The notes under the pieces were generated by a model. The model saw nothing but the letters and a program-made list of their open reading frames with translations, was not told the DNA's origin and searched no databases. A stretch of 64,000 bases of DNA from Petaurus breviceps papuanus (Eukaryota; Chordata; Mammalia; Diprotodontia; Petauridae), in contig JAMXIF010000220.1 in assembly GCA_028583685.1 (NCBI GenBank), positions 38,693,509-38,757,508 on the forward strand, given 5' to 3'. Position numbers and translations under genes: made by a program. Shown one piece after another: positions 22,443 through 34,442 of the stretch (position 1 is its first letter; the number at the start of each line of letters is the position of its first letter).

Positions 22443-23585
22443 ATGTTAGTCTTCACCATTGTCAATTTTTTCTACCCATTTTAATTTCTTGATTTGGTGG
22501 CATGTGTCATTCCAAATGAGTGATTATGTGATAATCCATTCTGCACTAGGAAGAGGGAAAAAGGAATATATTTAACACATGTTAAGTTACATTCCAAAAG
22601 TGATTTATTAAAAGATATTCTTTATGGCTGTCTAGAGACGGGAGTTGTATGCTGTGGGTTTCTAAATTTGGGTTCAGATTATGGTGATGTAGTAGCAGTT
22701 TCCCATATTGGAGTGCTTGTGTAGTAGTTAGAAAGATGGTTTTCCAGTTTTCACTTTTTGTATAGAAAAATGCCTCATGTCTGATCTGTTTCTTACTTTT
22801 CAGGGATTCTTTCATAGTTATTGGTTTAGAGTAAGGTATTATCTTTGAGTATAGTAATTGGTTGAGGGTAATGAGAGTATGAGATTAGAATATTTTCTGA
22901 TTTACTCAAGGTCAGCTAATTAGGGAGACATGGAGGATCTTATCTATGATTCAAGGTACTATAGACTCATTTGGAGCCAGATAGACACTTATCTATGAAT
23001 CTGCAATTAGTGAAAGACAGGAGGACCTTCCCAGATGGTTTAATGGTAAAAGCAAAAAGAAATGGATATAATGAACATTTAACTGGATATAAGCCAATTG
23101 ATATGTACATGAATCTTCCAAAGGAGCTATACTTCTTAAATTACCTGGCAAGTGCTATAAGGATGACCTTAGAAAATTCTCTGAGAGTGAGGATCAATTA
23201 CTTTATGGTTTTTCACCTTGGGAAGAATTTGAATGAATCACTAATCCCATATGAATGCTAATTCAGATACCATAGGGGAGGGAGAATAAAAATCCAGCAC
23301 AGAAAAACCATAACATTTGGAAAAAGACATCTATTATTAATATAGTGATACAAAAATGTATATAATATCCATGCACATACTCAATAGCAAGTAAAATCAA
23401 TTCATTCATATTCTTCAGAGTGAGGAAGGATAGCACTTAACATATACCAGACTATAAGGAGCAAATATATTCTTACTCACACAATAAGAAGATTCTAGAA
23501 ACAACACATTGTACACTATGAAATATTTTATAGCAGTTGTAGTTTATCTGGCCTTTCAATATAGGTGGATTTCAAACTGACCCAA
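22443..23585. other. Unique sequence, no gene seen
   Basis: It holds one 96-codon frame (22971-23261, beginning MEPDRHLSMNLQLVKD) outside any repeat. I recognise no domain and see no convincing splice context. Otherwise featureless. Confidence 0.4.
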
Positions 23586-24085
23586 TGATCAGATGCCTAA
23601 CAAGGAGCAGATGGACTTTACATTTACCTGGAGAGGCTTATACAAACTGATGCTGAGTGAGAGGAGCAGAACCAGGAGAAATTTGTACACAATTACAGAC
23701 AATGTATTTTTGATTACCGACTTTGATAGACTGGACTCTTCTCAGCAATGCAGCGTTATAAGTCAACCCCAAAAGACTCATGATGGAGAGAAATATCTAT
23801 TTCCAGAGAAAGAAATGAGTTTGAATACAGATTGAATCAAACTACCTGATCTTTTTCTTTTTCTTGTTTGGTTTTGTTTCCTCTTTCTCATTGTTTATTC
23901 CATCTGATACAATCCTTTTTTATAACCTGACTAATGTCTAATGTGAAAGTATTTGCAGATCCTATACTTGATTGTATGCCACCATGGGGGGTGGGGGAGG
24001 GAGGGAGAGAAAATTTGAAACTCAAGGAATTGTGGAACTGAATCTTGTAAACTAAAAGTAAACAAACAAATTGATAAAGACCAAA
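23586..24085 (+). mobile_element. 5'-truncated L1: ORF2 C-terminus and 3' UTR
   Basis: A frame at 23593-23835 reads KEQMDFTFTWRGLYKLMLSE, the end of L1 ORF2p, matching the ORF2 end at 38178-38585 (EEQTDFTITWRDLYKQILSE). The 3' UTR follows with 'atgccaccatggggggtggg' and ends 'taaactaaaagtaaacaaac'. It is the same L1 subfamily as the insertion at 37810-38731. Confidence 0.85.
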
Positions 24086-24119
24086 GATATTTTTAAAAAA
24101 GTATTCATTAATGCATTGA

Positions 24120-24500
24120 TGGGAACATGGAGGGAGGTCTCTAGTGGAATGCATCAGGGACCTATCTTTGATCTTTTGTTGGTCAACAATTCTTTTTAAT
24201 TAATGACTTGGATGAAGGCATATTGATATACACTGATTACATCATTTTCATATGATGCAAAGATAGGAATGATAGCAAAAATTTTGGATGACAGAAGGGG
24301 TAATTAAGAGAAAGATTTAATCAATGTTTGGAAGTTACAGAGAACCAGACTTTTAGACAGATATAAGAGGAAAACTTAAAAGAGCTATCTGAAAGTGAAT
24401 GCATTGTCTTGAGAGGTAGTGAGTTCATCTTTACTGTACATCGTCAAGTGGAGGATTGATCTAAATGATCTCTGAGCTCTCTTCTAACTCTGGTATCCTA
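24120..24500 (+). mobile_element. CR1/L3-clade LINE relic
   Basis: The end of a CR1-type reverse-transcriptase domain is recognisable: 'tctctagtggaatgcatcag' (..GMHQGP..) then 'aatgacttggatgaagg' (INDLDEG), 'gatgcaaagataggaatgat' and 'attttggatgacagaa'. The 3' part is 'tgatctctgagctctcttct' with terminal 'ggtatcctatgat'. An internal stretch is missing. CR1/L3 LINEs died out early in mammals, so this is among the oldest elements here. Confidence 0.72.
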
Positions 24501-25597
24501 TGATATGATAATGTAAAAAGTAGAGGGTGAATTGTTAGGTAGAAAACAATGTGGACTTGTAGTGTAGTGGCCTCATTCCTGTTTTCCAGATTTCTCTAGT
24601 CAAATCTAGCAAAAGGTCCCTAAAAATGAATCTCTCTCTAGATGGCTTTTATTGATATAGCTGTGCTCTGAATTAAGAAGGAAGAGGACTCCAGCTGAAA
24701 GACCATTTTTAAAGCCACCAGTCACATGCAGAAGTTTATCTTCCGTATTACTGATTTTAATGATGTATTGATTTTTGTTAGAGGCAACTATATGTGCAAG
24801 TAACTCGCTAAGTATAATTACAAGAATTTATCTTTATAGGATTTAGATTTATTTGCTGTTGAAATTTGTTACATTTGCTTTAGCTGATTAACATATATTA
24901 GATGTTTATTTATTGGAGAGCACCTGTAATAGCTATGAAAAAATAATATGGATCATGTTTTTCCCTTTTCAAAATGAATTTGTTTGACTAATGGCATGAT
25001 ATTAATTTAACTAGTGATTTTAAATACGAGATACAAATTTCCTATATTCACTTCAACAATAAAGTTCAAATATTTAACAAATATGAGTGCTGAAAAGATT
25101 ATGTGCACATTTATTTTAAAATAGATCTGTATATGTTACAGAGAGATGGAGAGAGGAATAGTAACCATTTTAGAACGGAAAACATCTTTGGGAATACAGT
25201 CTCAGAAGTGTTCATTTGACTAATTTCTCAATGATTTATATTATTCAGTTAAAAATAATGCCATTGGTAATATAAGACCATAAAAGCAGAATGGCATCAT
25301 ANNNNNNNNNNCAGGCTTTAAGATGAGGACACTTATTATAGACATACATTTACATAGCAATAAGAAGACATACACATCCATACATATATTTGCATATATC
25401 TGATATATGTGCGTATGTCTGTGTGTGTGTGACTGTGTGTGTATGCAGACCTGCATCAATTTAGAACTAGAGCTTAGGGGAGGCAATAATGATGCATATA
25501 TGATTCTGAGAGTCATCTGCATAGTTGCACAGAGCTAACTTCATAGAGATTTTAAATTAACCTATATTAGCAATGAATTATTTATATATTATATTCA
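24501..25597. other. Unique AT-rich sequence with a 10-N gap
   Basis: No gene is seen. A 10-N gap lies at 25302-25311 and a TG-rich patch at 25408-25445. Confidence 0.45.
25302..25311. other. 10-N assembly gap
   Basis: Ten Ns. The round size suggests a placeholder of unknown true length. The flanks (ggcatcata / caggcttta) do not overlap. Confidence 0.98.
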
Positions 25598-25920
25598 AAG
25601 TCATAGGATTTAGAGCTAGAAATGTTCTTTGAGGTCACCTAGTGCAACCTTCTTTTATTTATTAATTTATTTGTTTATTTATTTGTTTTTGCTTTTTGGA
25701 GTGGGGAAGGCAGGGCAATTGGAGTTAAGTGACTTCTGTCTGAGGCCGGATTTGAATTCAGATCCTCCTGACTCCAGGGCAAGTGCTCTATTCGCTGTGC
25801 CACCTAGCCACCCCAGCCTTCTCCTTTTATAGATGAAGATGCTGAGGCCCAGAGATTGGAAGTGACATCATCAAGAACATGACCAGAAAGTAAGGTGGCC
25901 CAATCATGTTTCAAAAGTAA
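25598..25920 (+). mobile_element. CORE-SINE (MIR3-like) split by a younger SINE
   Basis: The left arm is 'taggatttagagctagaaat' and 'ggtcacctagtgcaacc'. The right arm (from 25814) is 'ttttatagatgaagatgctg' and 'aggcccagagattggaagtg'. The two arms join into a normal MIR3-like order once 25659-25813 is removed. Confidence 0.75.
25659..25813 (-). mobile_element. WSINE/MAR1-type SINE, antisense, inside a CORE-SINE
   Basis: A TTTA-rich tail, 'gcagggcaattggagttaag', 'cctcctgactccagggcaag' and 'gtgccacctagccacccc'. Flanking copies caaccttcttttat and cagccttctccttttat look like an eroded target duplication. The inner 'acttgcccaaggtcac' segment is deleted. Confidence 0.85.
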
Positions 25921-27250
25921 CAGATAGTAAATGGAAAACCTGAGTGTCGTACCACTAATCATAAAACAAACACTAAGAGCAGGCCTTAGTGTGTGTGTGT
26001 GTGTATGTGTGTGTGTGTGTGTGAGAGTGAGTGTGTATCCACCAAAGAAAACTATATGGAATGATATGCTTAAATTGGATAGAAAGATATAAATAACTTA
26101 AACTCTGTACTAAAGGAATAGGCATTCAAACTAATGAGGTTATGGATTCATTGGAATATTGAGTTCTATAAAACTAATAAGTTTTATATGCTTTTTTAGT
26201 ATTTTTGAGCTTTTTTCTGGGAGTCTGGTTTCAAGGACATGATTACAAAGTGATATACTTAATCTCAGACATCTCTAAATTTAAAGAAGCAAGTTCACTT
26301 TATGTTCATTTTTGATGACTCTTAGTCATGATAGCACATTTATTATTTAAGATACATGAGATCAATATAGTACCATGTATCAAAATTAATTTATCTAAAT
26401 GAAATTATAGTAATTATATTTAATTTTATATTAAATTTAACAATTTATTTTATAATGTACAATTAAATATAATAATAAACTTTTATGTCTTTTTGCCTTC
26501 TCATCAGCTAAATTATAATATTTTAAGGGAAAGGATATGTCTTATATTTTTTTTTAACTATCAAGAAAGACTAGTATGATACTTATTCAAAAACGAAAAC
26601 AACTTTGCCCTACCTAGTAAAATTACTTACACATAGCAATCACTCACTAAATAATTGTTGATGGATTATATTTAGATTGTTTGAAACTTTTAAGCTTCTG
26701 AATAAATTCCTTGATAAAATAGACATATTATATACATTTTCCTTAATCTCTTTATTGGCCTCTTTATTTTTATAATTGCTACATTTCTTGAAAAATTGAA
26801 CCTTCCCTTGGAAGAGAGAGTAGTGGAGCAAAAATACCCAGTGCTTCAACCCTGCTTAACAATGACATTCTGAACTAGAAACTTTTTGGTTTTGCCTATA
26901 TGAAAGGAAGGAGATACTTTTCTTCATCTGTTTCTGAGGGCTATTATTTGTTTTCCAGATACTCAGTTTGGAAATTCCTTTTAATGATCTTTTCATTTAA
27001 ATGATTGTGTATATTTTTCTTTTGGTTTATTTTGGTTCTGCATCAAGTCACACAAATCCTCCTACATTTCTTGAAATCCTCATATTTGTCATTTCCAACA
27101 AAATTCCCTGTATCCCTTTATAGTAGTTGATTTATTTCTTCTCCAATAAGCAGGTTCTGTGGCAAATTAAAAAAAGTTATTCAGTTTGGAATATGTTGGC
27201 CTGTATGCAATGATATGTGTACATGTTTCTACTGATAGTAATCCCCTCGA
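25921..27250. other. AT-rich unique sequence, no gene seen
   Basis: Contains the GT microsatellite at 25985-26037 and a very AT-rich stretch at 26380-26480. No coding or RNA signal. Confidence 0.4.
25985..26037. repeat. (GT)n microsatellite
   Basis: About 24 GT units with one A interruption and a GAGT end. Confidence 0.95.
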
Positions 27251-27251
27251 G

Positions 27252-27427
27252 GTTTTTTTTTTTTATTCTTATTTTTGCTTTGTGGAGGGGAAAGCAGGGC
27301 AATTGGGGTTAATGACTTGCCCAAGGTCACAAGGCTAGTAAGTATTATGTGTCTAAGGCCAAATTTGAACTCAGATCCTCCTGACTCCAGGGCCAGTGCT
27401 CTATTCACTGCACCACCTACGTGTCCC
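27252..27427 (-). mobile_element. WSINE/MAR1-type SINE, antisense
   Basis: A poly-T tail, 'gggcaattggggttaatgac', 'ttgcccaaggtcacaaggct', 'cagatcctcctgactccagg' and 'cactgcaccacctacgtgtc' give a complete SINE. No clear target duplication was found. Confidence 0.9.
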
Positions 27428-28214
27428 ATTCTTGAGCTTTTATCAATATGTCTGACCTCCTTGGAACACATGTTCAATAATGAGAGCACTGAATCAAAGG
27501 ATATGAACAGCTTACTAATTTTCTTAAATGATTTCTTCAATAATCATGCTTCATGATCTCTTTGAGGAAGGTTCTCCTCCCTCAAATCTCTTGCTTCTTT
27601 TACAATCTCTTTAAAGTGTCTGACTGTTTCTCACCATTTCTTCCTGGATACTTATCTTCCTTTGAATATTCAGGATTCTGATGTCTTTAGATACTCCTAC
27701 TTACCTAGTCCTTTACTGGATTAATATCCATGTCTTCCACTATCCTTCCCCACCCATTTGCCAACTGTGAGTACATTCCAACATTCTGTCTTGGAGTTTT
27801 CTTCTTCTCTTCCCTCTTGGTGATTTCATCAATTTCCTAGCTTCTACTATCACGTCTATACAAATGTCTATATTAAAATTTAGGCCTTTATGAGAACCAC
27901 CCAACATTTTTTTGGCTATTTCAAAATTAATATCCCATAGTCATCTCAAATTCAAAATATCTAAAACAGAACTCATCTTTTCTCCAACATTCCCTAACTT
28001 TCCTAACTTTACCTAACTTTCCAGGGTAACAACATTGAATTCATTCTCACTTCCTCATTTTCTCTCATCCTTCATATCCAAATCAATTGCTGAATATTGT
28101 CAATTCTATCCCCACAATATCGCCCGTGTCCTGTTATTTCTCTCCACTCATGCAGACAGCAACTATTTTAGTTCAGGCCTTCATTACTTTTTCCTTAGAT
28201 TATTTCTATAGTTT

Positions 28215-29072
28215 CTGAATTGAGAGGTAGCATACTACATTGAAGAAAGGAGACACGAGTTTTTGAGTCAGATGACCCATCTTTTCAAATATAGTCTCTG
28301 TCAGTTATTACTTTTTGTGAACTTGAATAAGTCATTGAGTCTTTGGGCCTCATATTCCTCAGTCTAAAATGAAGGGGCAAATTAAATGTCCTTTAAGGTC
28401 CTTGTAATTTGGAATCTTGTAGCAGCAAGTACCCTAGCATACCCAGGATGGCTGCTAGCACAGGTTCTTAGATCTGCTTTTCTAAAGGAAAGCAACTCAA
28501 AATGGGTTAACAATCTTGCTTTAATCAAACATATGTCATTTAACTAGTTCAGGGTAAAAAGGTCAGCACCCCACACGTCAGAGAATACAAACAGGTTACA
28601 AGCAGACAACAAATACAGACAGAGAAACAAATCAGTAGAAAGGCTTCTAACTGTCGGACCATTACATACATACCTAGTCAGTTACCAGAGAGGGAAGCAC
28701 CAACATCTGAGTTTTCAAAGTCGGAGGGCTCAACTGCTGCCCAGAATCTCATCTAGTCAAATCACACAACTCTTCTCAAGGTGAGCCCCAAAACAAAGCC
28801 TCACATCATGGTATATACAGCCTTCTCCTGGATCAGAGAATGTCACAGCACTCTTGACTCACTGCCCAATCACAAAGCAACAAGGTGTGGTCATTCCTGA
28901 AAAACAAGCCTCCTGCCACAGGTTCCATGTGGCCACATTCAGCCTATTAGGGGGCAAAGTATATTTTCAAATCAAGGAAGGTTCTCAGAATCATTTAAGC
29001 CTATCAAAGGGCCTAAGGGCAGGGAAGATCTTAGGTTCCCATTCCCATGACAAATCTATTATCCTATCATCC
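28215..29072 (+). mobile_element. CORE-SINE (MIR-like) holding an LTR
   Basis: The left arm (28215-28417) carries 'gagtcttt gggcctcatatt' and 'ctttaaggtccttgtaattt'. It breaks at 'ggaatct' and resumes at 29053 with 'aatctattatcctatcatcc', the family tail (consensus 'aatctatgatcctatgat'). Confidence 0.72.
28418..29052 (-). mobile_element. Solo-type retroviral LTR, 635 bp, antisense
   Basis: An endogenous-retrovirus LTR fossil. On the minus strand it starts TGTCATGGGAATGGG and ends TGCTGCTACA, so it has TG...CA ends. A perfect 5-bp target duplication, aatct, lies at 28413-28417 and 29053-29057. No internal retroviral sequence is attached, so it is probably a solo LTR. Its 5' end resembles the LTR at 46620. 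Family not named. Moderate age, since it sits in an ancient SINE but keeps a clean duplication. Confidence 0.85.
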
Positions 29073-29689
29073 TGTTAATTGATTTATCTCCCTCAAATCT
29101 CTCTCCAATTGAGCTTCTGCACAGCTGTCAAATTATTTTCCTAAAGCATAGGTCTGATGTCACTCCTCTGCTCAATAAGTTCTGTCTACTCCCTATTGCC
29201 TTTTAGATAAAATAAAAATTCCTCTGCATGTCATTTAAAGTTCTTTATAACCTGGTTCCAACTTACTTTTCCAGGCTTCTCACATACCACTGGCCTTCAC
29301 AAATGCTATGATACAGTCAAAATTACCTTCTTGCTGTCCCATTCACATGACATTAAATCTCTTCTTTCCTTGCTTTTGAAAGCTGTCTTCATGACTGGGA
29401 TGTACTCCCTCCTTATGTTTAAGTCTTGGGCTATTTATCTTCCTTTAAAGTTTAACTCCAGTGCCATCTTCCTCAGGAGACCTTTCCTGATAATTCTACC
29501 TGCTATTGTCCCATAGCCCAATTAACTTTGTATATTTTTGTATACACCAATATATGAATAAGGCTCTCTAGACAGAAAGAAAGCTCCTTGAAAACAGAGA
29601 CTGTTTCCCTTTGGTCTCTTTATCTTTCATATCCTTTGTATGTATCCTTTGTGCCTTGGTCAAGGTTTAGCATGTTTAATTGATGCTTG

Positions 29690-30110
29690 CAAATTGTTTT
29701 CTAAAAGAGCCAAATCATACCCCAGCTTTTCCAATCATGTATGGATGTGCCTATTTTCCGAAAACCTATACAAGATTGATTATTTTTATCTTTTTTGGGT
29801 TCTTTTAATTTGAATTTCTTTTACTACTATTGATTTGGGTTTTTTCATATGATTTACATATCTTCTTTTGAAAATTGTTCATGTCTTTTGACTATTTGTC
29901 TGTTGGAGAATGTCTCTTGGACTTGTGTAGTCTCCTATTAATACTCTATAGATTTTATATATCAGTAAGTATATCAGGTTTATTTGAGGCAAAGATTTGT
30001 TTTCACAACTTGACTGTTTCTCTTATTACATTTTTCACTGATTTTTAAAATAATGGATATTTGATTTTATGCAATCAAAATTATATAATTTTATGGGCAT
30101 ATCTGAAAGG
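29690..30110 (-). mobile_element. Old L1 fragment, ORF2 3' region, antisense
   Basis: The antisense L1 order is 'gggttttttcatatgattta', 'catatcttcttttgaaaatt', 'gttcatgtcttttgactatt' and 'tatagattttatatatcag'. It corresponds to the ORF2 C-terminal region. It is strongly diverged and older than the neighbouring L1s. Confidence 0.62.
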
Positions 30111-30559
30111 TAGGATGTCATGAGGGACTCAGAAATGGCTTTTAGGTCATAAGGATCTAAGTCCAAGTCCTTCTTTCTACATGTTGTCTGTGTAATTCTC
30201 ATAAAATAAAATCACTTAATATATTAGAACACCAGGTAACTATTTATAACTATAAATTTCAAAAGAGTTACCATTCTGAATTAGTAGGGGGAGTTCACTT
30301 GTGTTAAGTTCTCTACAACTGGAATCACAGGAGTGAAGGAGAAAAAGATTAGATCACCTCTAGACTTTGTTTAGTTAAAAATTATCCCTTCAAGTACTGT
30401 GGCATGTACCTCCTTCTATTCTAGTCTAACTTCATTATGATATGAATTTTTAACATAATGTTTTGTTTCCCCTCCACCCCCAATTACAGGTTATTCCTGT
30501 GCTTGTACTGATGTAGTAGGAGACATTGTTTAGTAAGTCCATTGCCTATATTCACTTGT
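30111..30559. other. Unassigned sequence
   Basis: A weak MIR-like stretch may lie at 30115-30225 ('gactcagaaatggcttttag', 'tctaagtccaagtcc') but it is too degraded to call. No gene. Confidence 0.35.
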
Positions 30560-31342
30560 GGGTCATTGTTCAAGGGGCGGGGGAGGAGCACTTTCAGTCA
30601 AAAGGAAGAGGCAGTACTAAGGGGCAGTTTCATTTCTGGCCCCAAGGATCAGGGACTCTGGGGAACAGTATCAATTGCAATCCCCAGGGATCTGGGGGCC
30701 TTGCTAGATAAGGACCAGAGTGCACACTAGGGTAGCAGTGACCACACCTCTGCCCAGATCACACCACCTTGGAAGCACTAAAATCTTCCCAATCGCCAGA
30801 ACTAGCTTTGAAAATAAGTGTGAAGAAGCCTAAAGCTTAAGTGCCCCTCAGTCTCCACACTAGCAACATAACCCAACATTAACATAAAGTTCCAAATCAA
30901 GAAACAGGGTAGAAAAACAAACAAGCAAATAACAACAAAAACAAAATTCTGACCATAAACATACTATAGTGACAGGGAAGATCAAGATGTAAACTTAAAA
31001 AAAAAAAGCAAAACAGTTTATAAACAAACAAAGCTTCAAAAAAAAAAAGTAGAAACAAGTCCAACAAAAATTCCTGAAAGAGCTAAAAGACAAAATAAAA
31101 GTCAAAGTAAATTAAGAGTGATAGAGGAAAAAGTATATAAAAATGGAAACAAATGAAGAAAATCATGAAAATAAAACAGCTTGGTAAAAGAGGCACAGAA
31201 ATACTGAATAAGAGAACACCTAAGAAACCCTAGAATTGGCCAAAGTAAAAAAAAAATCATCGACAAAAATAACTCCTTAAAAAGCATAATTGGCCACATT
31301 GATAAAAGGGTACAAAAAGCTGTCTGACGAATATAATTTCTT

Positions 31343-31543
31343 CTTTTTTTTTAATCCAGTGTCCTTTCCAAAGCACCACAGTTTTCTTTTCTTTTTTTTT
31401 TTGGAGGGCAGTTGGGGTTAAGTGACTTGCCCAAGGTCCCACAGATAGTTTTTGTGTTAAGTGTCTGAGGCTGGATTTGAAGTCAGGTCCTCCTGATTCC
31501 AGGGCTGGTCCTCTATTCACTGCACCACCTAGCCACCCTGAGA
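31343..31543 (-). mobile_element. WSINE/MAR1-type SINE, antisense, in L1
   Basis: Tail of Ts, 'gggcagttggggttaagtga', 'gtcctcctgattccagggct' and 'ctgcaccacctagccaccc'. The 10-bp duplication ataatttctt is at 31333-31342 and 31544-31553. The tail side includes about 40 bp of extra T-rich sequence with a partial second SINE-like word. Confidence 0.88.
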
Positions 31544-31842
31544 ATAATTTCTTAAAAATTAGAATTGGACAAGTGGAACCTAATGACTTGATGAGACATA
31601 AAGAAAAAATAAAACAAAGTAAAATAAAAATGAAATTGTAAAACTCTACTAAAGGGGAACCTTCTCTTTTCCCTTTAAAACATATATAAATCTAACCATA
31701 AAATAAAAACAAAGTCAGAGATGAATATTAGAAAAGTTATATATTGTAGACCTTTAGAGAGCACTGATTGGAAACAGAAAAGAGTATACATTTTTTCTCA
31801 AGTGTACATGAAACATTTACCAAAATTTACTATGTATTAGGG

Positions 31843-31914
31843 CAGAATGTTTTCCTCTACATTTTTCATGGATTTCCTGAAATCCTTTGGTGGGCCACAG
31901 GTTGTGTATGCCTG
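31843..31914. mobile_element. 72-bp hAT-type non-autonomous relic
   Basis: It starts cagaatg and ends gttgtgtatgcctg, the reverse complement of a cag-type hAT terminus. The flanks tattaggg (31835-31842) and tattagga (31915-31922) form an 8-bp duplication with one mismatch, the size made by hAT transposases. The inner 'catttttcatggatttcctg' and 'aaatcctttggtg' match the 3' end of the larger hAT at 41887-43092. It interrupts L1 endonuclease sequence. Confidence 0.82.
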
Positions 31915-33317
31915 TATTAGGACATAAAAACTCTTAACCAAATTCAGAAAATAATTATTTAATACAACTTTGGAGACCATAATGCAATAAAAATTACATT
32001 TAGTAAATAGCCATGAAACATAGATTAAAAGATAATTGGAAACTAATCTAATCTGAAAGAATAAGTGGGTCAAAGAATAAATTATAAAAACAATAATTAT
32101 TTCATTAATGAAAATTACAACAATGAGACAACATTCAAAAATTTGTGGGATGCAGCCAAAGCTTTCTTAGGAGGAATTTTATATCTCTCAATATGTATAC
32201 TAATAAAAAAGAGAGCAGATCAACAAATTGGGCATGCAACAACAGCAACCTTGAAAAAGAACAAATTAAAAATCTCCAATTAAACACTGAAATGTAAATA
32301 TTGAAAATAAAATGATTAATAAAATTGAAAGTAAAAAAATGATCCAATCAATAAAACTAGGAAATCATTTTTTATGGTAAAAATAATACAATTAATAAAT
32401 CATGCATTAATTGGATTCAAAAAAGAAAGAAAATGGGGGAAGAGCCAAAATGTCAGAGTAAAAGCAGAAACTTGGCATTAGTTCCCACACCAATCACCTC
32501 CAAGATCTGTAAAATAAACAAATTTTAGAGCTACAGAACCCACGATATGACAGAGAGAAAAAAATCTCCTGGTGAAGGCTGCCCGACAGGCTGACAGGTA
32601 GGATATATCACACCGAGCAGTGAGCTTAGCACAGTCCCCTTTAAACTGCTAGGACCCAAGCTTAGGGTGACCCTGACAAGTGGCACAGACTGGCCAAAAC
32701 AAACTTCCAGATAGTGAATCAACAGCAGCTGTGGCAGTTTTCAGACTTCTTAACCCATATATGCCAAAGAGAAAGTAAAAGGTCAGTAGAAACTCTGTTG
32801 GAACCTGGTGAAGGAAGAGCATGGCCTGGCCACTGCCCATGGAGTGAGAGATGTGTGGCAGTAGGGTGGCTGAACATGCTGTTGCATTGTTGCCTCTGGA
32901 GCTCCTGGCCTACAGATTGTAGGGGACCAAGAGACCATTCAAAGGATAATCACTCTTGCTTTGACCTTCTTGAATCTGGGTCTCAGTCTTGGGTAGTGGT
33001 CCTGGGGTATGTGGCCAGTGTGCCAGAGCTTGTGATGACTGTAGAGAGGGCACCCTTCTCATAACTCTGACAACTGAAAACCCCCCAGCAATTTGGAAAA
33101 CAGCTCTCTCCACTCTAGAAGTAGAGTTCTACTCTGGCAAAGAGCTCAAAAGTAAAGTAATTGAATAGCAAGATAATCAGCAGAGGGAGCATGATCAGAC
33201 CATAGAATCCTTATTTGGGGACAAAAAAAAGATTAAAACATAGAACCAGAAAAGGACAGCAAAGTCAAAACTCCTGCATCAAACGTTTCCAAGAAAAATA
33301 TGAATTAGTTATAGGCC

Positions 33318-34442
33318 ATGGAGGAGCTCAAGAAGGATTTTGAAAATCAAGTAAAGGAGGTGGAGGAAAAATTGGGAAGAGAAATGAGAATGATGCAAGA
33401 AAATCATGAAGTTAGTCAACAGCCTGCTAACGTCTGAGACTCTCCAAAAATACTGAAGAAAATAACACCTTAAAAATAGGCTAACTCAAATGGCAAAAGA
33501 GACCCAAAAAGCCAATGAGAAAAATGTCTTAAAAAGTTAAATTGCCCAGATGGAAAAGGAATTTCAAAAACTCACTGAAGAGAATAATTCCTTCAAAATT
33601 AGATTGGAGGGGCAGCTGGGTGGTGCAGTGAGTAGAGTGCCGGCCCCAGAGTCAAGAGGACCTGAGTTTGGATCCGGCCTCAGATAGTAAACACACACAC
33701 ACAAAAGCCTAGCCATGTGACCTTGGGCAAGTTACTTAACTCCAATTGCCCTCCAAAAAAATATTAAAATTTAAAAAAAATAAAACAAAATTAGATTGGA
33801 GCAAATGGAAGATAATGACTTTATGAGAAATCAAGATACTATAAAACAGATTCGAACAAATGAGAAAATAGAAGGCAATGTGAAATATCTCATTGGAAAA
33901 ACCACTGTCCTGGAAAATAGATCCATGAGAGATAATTTCAAAATTATTGGACTACCTGAAAGCCCTGATCAAAAAAAGAATCCAGAAGTCATGCTTCAAG
34001 AAATTCACAAGGAAAATTGACCTGATTTTCAGAGGACAAAATAGAAATTGAAAGAATTCACCAATCACCTCTTGAAAAAATAAAAAAAAGAAGACCTAGG
34101 AATATCACAGAGAAATTCAAGAGTTTCCACGTGAAGGAGAAAATATTAAGAGCTGTCAGGAAGAAACAATTTGAGTATCGTGGAAACACAATCATGATAA
34201 CACAAGACCTAGCAGCTTCTACATTAAGGGATCAAAGGGCTTGGTTTATGATATTCTGGAGGTCAAATGAGCTAGGATTAAAACCAAGAATCACCTACCC
34301 TGCACCTGAGTATACCTGAGTATAATGCTTCAGGGGAAAATATAGTCATTCAAAGAAATAGAGGACTTTCAAGTATTCTTGATGTAAAAAACTGAGCTGA
34401 ACAGAAAATTTGACTTTCAAATACAAGAAACAAGAGAAGCAT
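33318..34442 (+). pseudogene. L1-type ORF1 remnant of the half-L1, split by a SINE
   Basis: The coiled-coil part begins MEELKKDFENQVKEVEEKLG (33318 on) and is then broken by stops. After the SINE one frame (33796-34020) reads EKIEGNVKYLIGKTTVLENR then DNFKIIGLPESPDQKKNPEV, the start of the ORF1p RNA-recognition domain. A third frame (34131-34319) has MKEKILRAVRKKQFEYRGNT and LGLKPRITYPAP, the C-terminal domain. Several stops and frameshifts, so non-functional. Confidence 0.82.
33610..33785 (+). mobile_element. WSINE/MAR1-type SINE inside a half-L1
   Basis: 'gggcagctgggtggtgcagt', 'tttggatccggcctcagata', an expanded (AC)n, 'gtgaccttgggcaagttact' and an A-rich tail. A perfect 16-bp duplication, caaaattagattggag, is at 33594-33609 and 33786-33801. 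It is the third layer of the nest: SINE in half-L1 in L1. Confidence 0.95.

Larger units (their letters stand above)
27555..29685 (+). mobile_element. L2 LINE 3' region, interrupted by a SINE and an LTR
   Basis: The left part (27555-28214) has 'aaaacagaactcatcttttc', 'tcaattgctgaatattgtca' and 'ttcaggccttcattacttt'. The right part (29073-29685) resumes at 'gcacagctgtcaaattattt' and continues with 'ccttctgctcaataagttc'-like and 'cataacctggttccaactta'-like L2 words to 'agaaagctccttgaaaacag' near the 3' end. The gap between is exactly where the SINE and LTR sit. Confidence 0.75.

Noticed and set aside
30115-30225. Possible MIR copy
   Set aside because: Core words are too degraded and the tail is absent.
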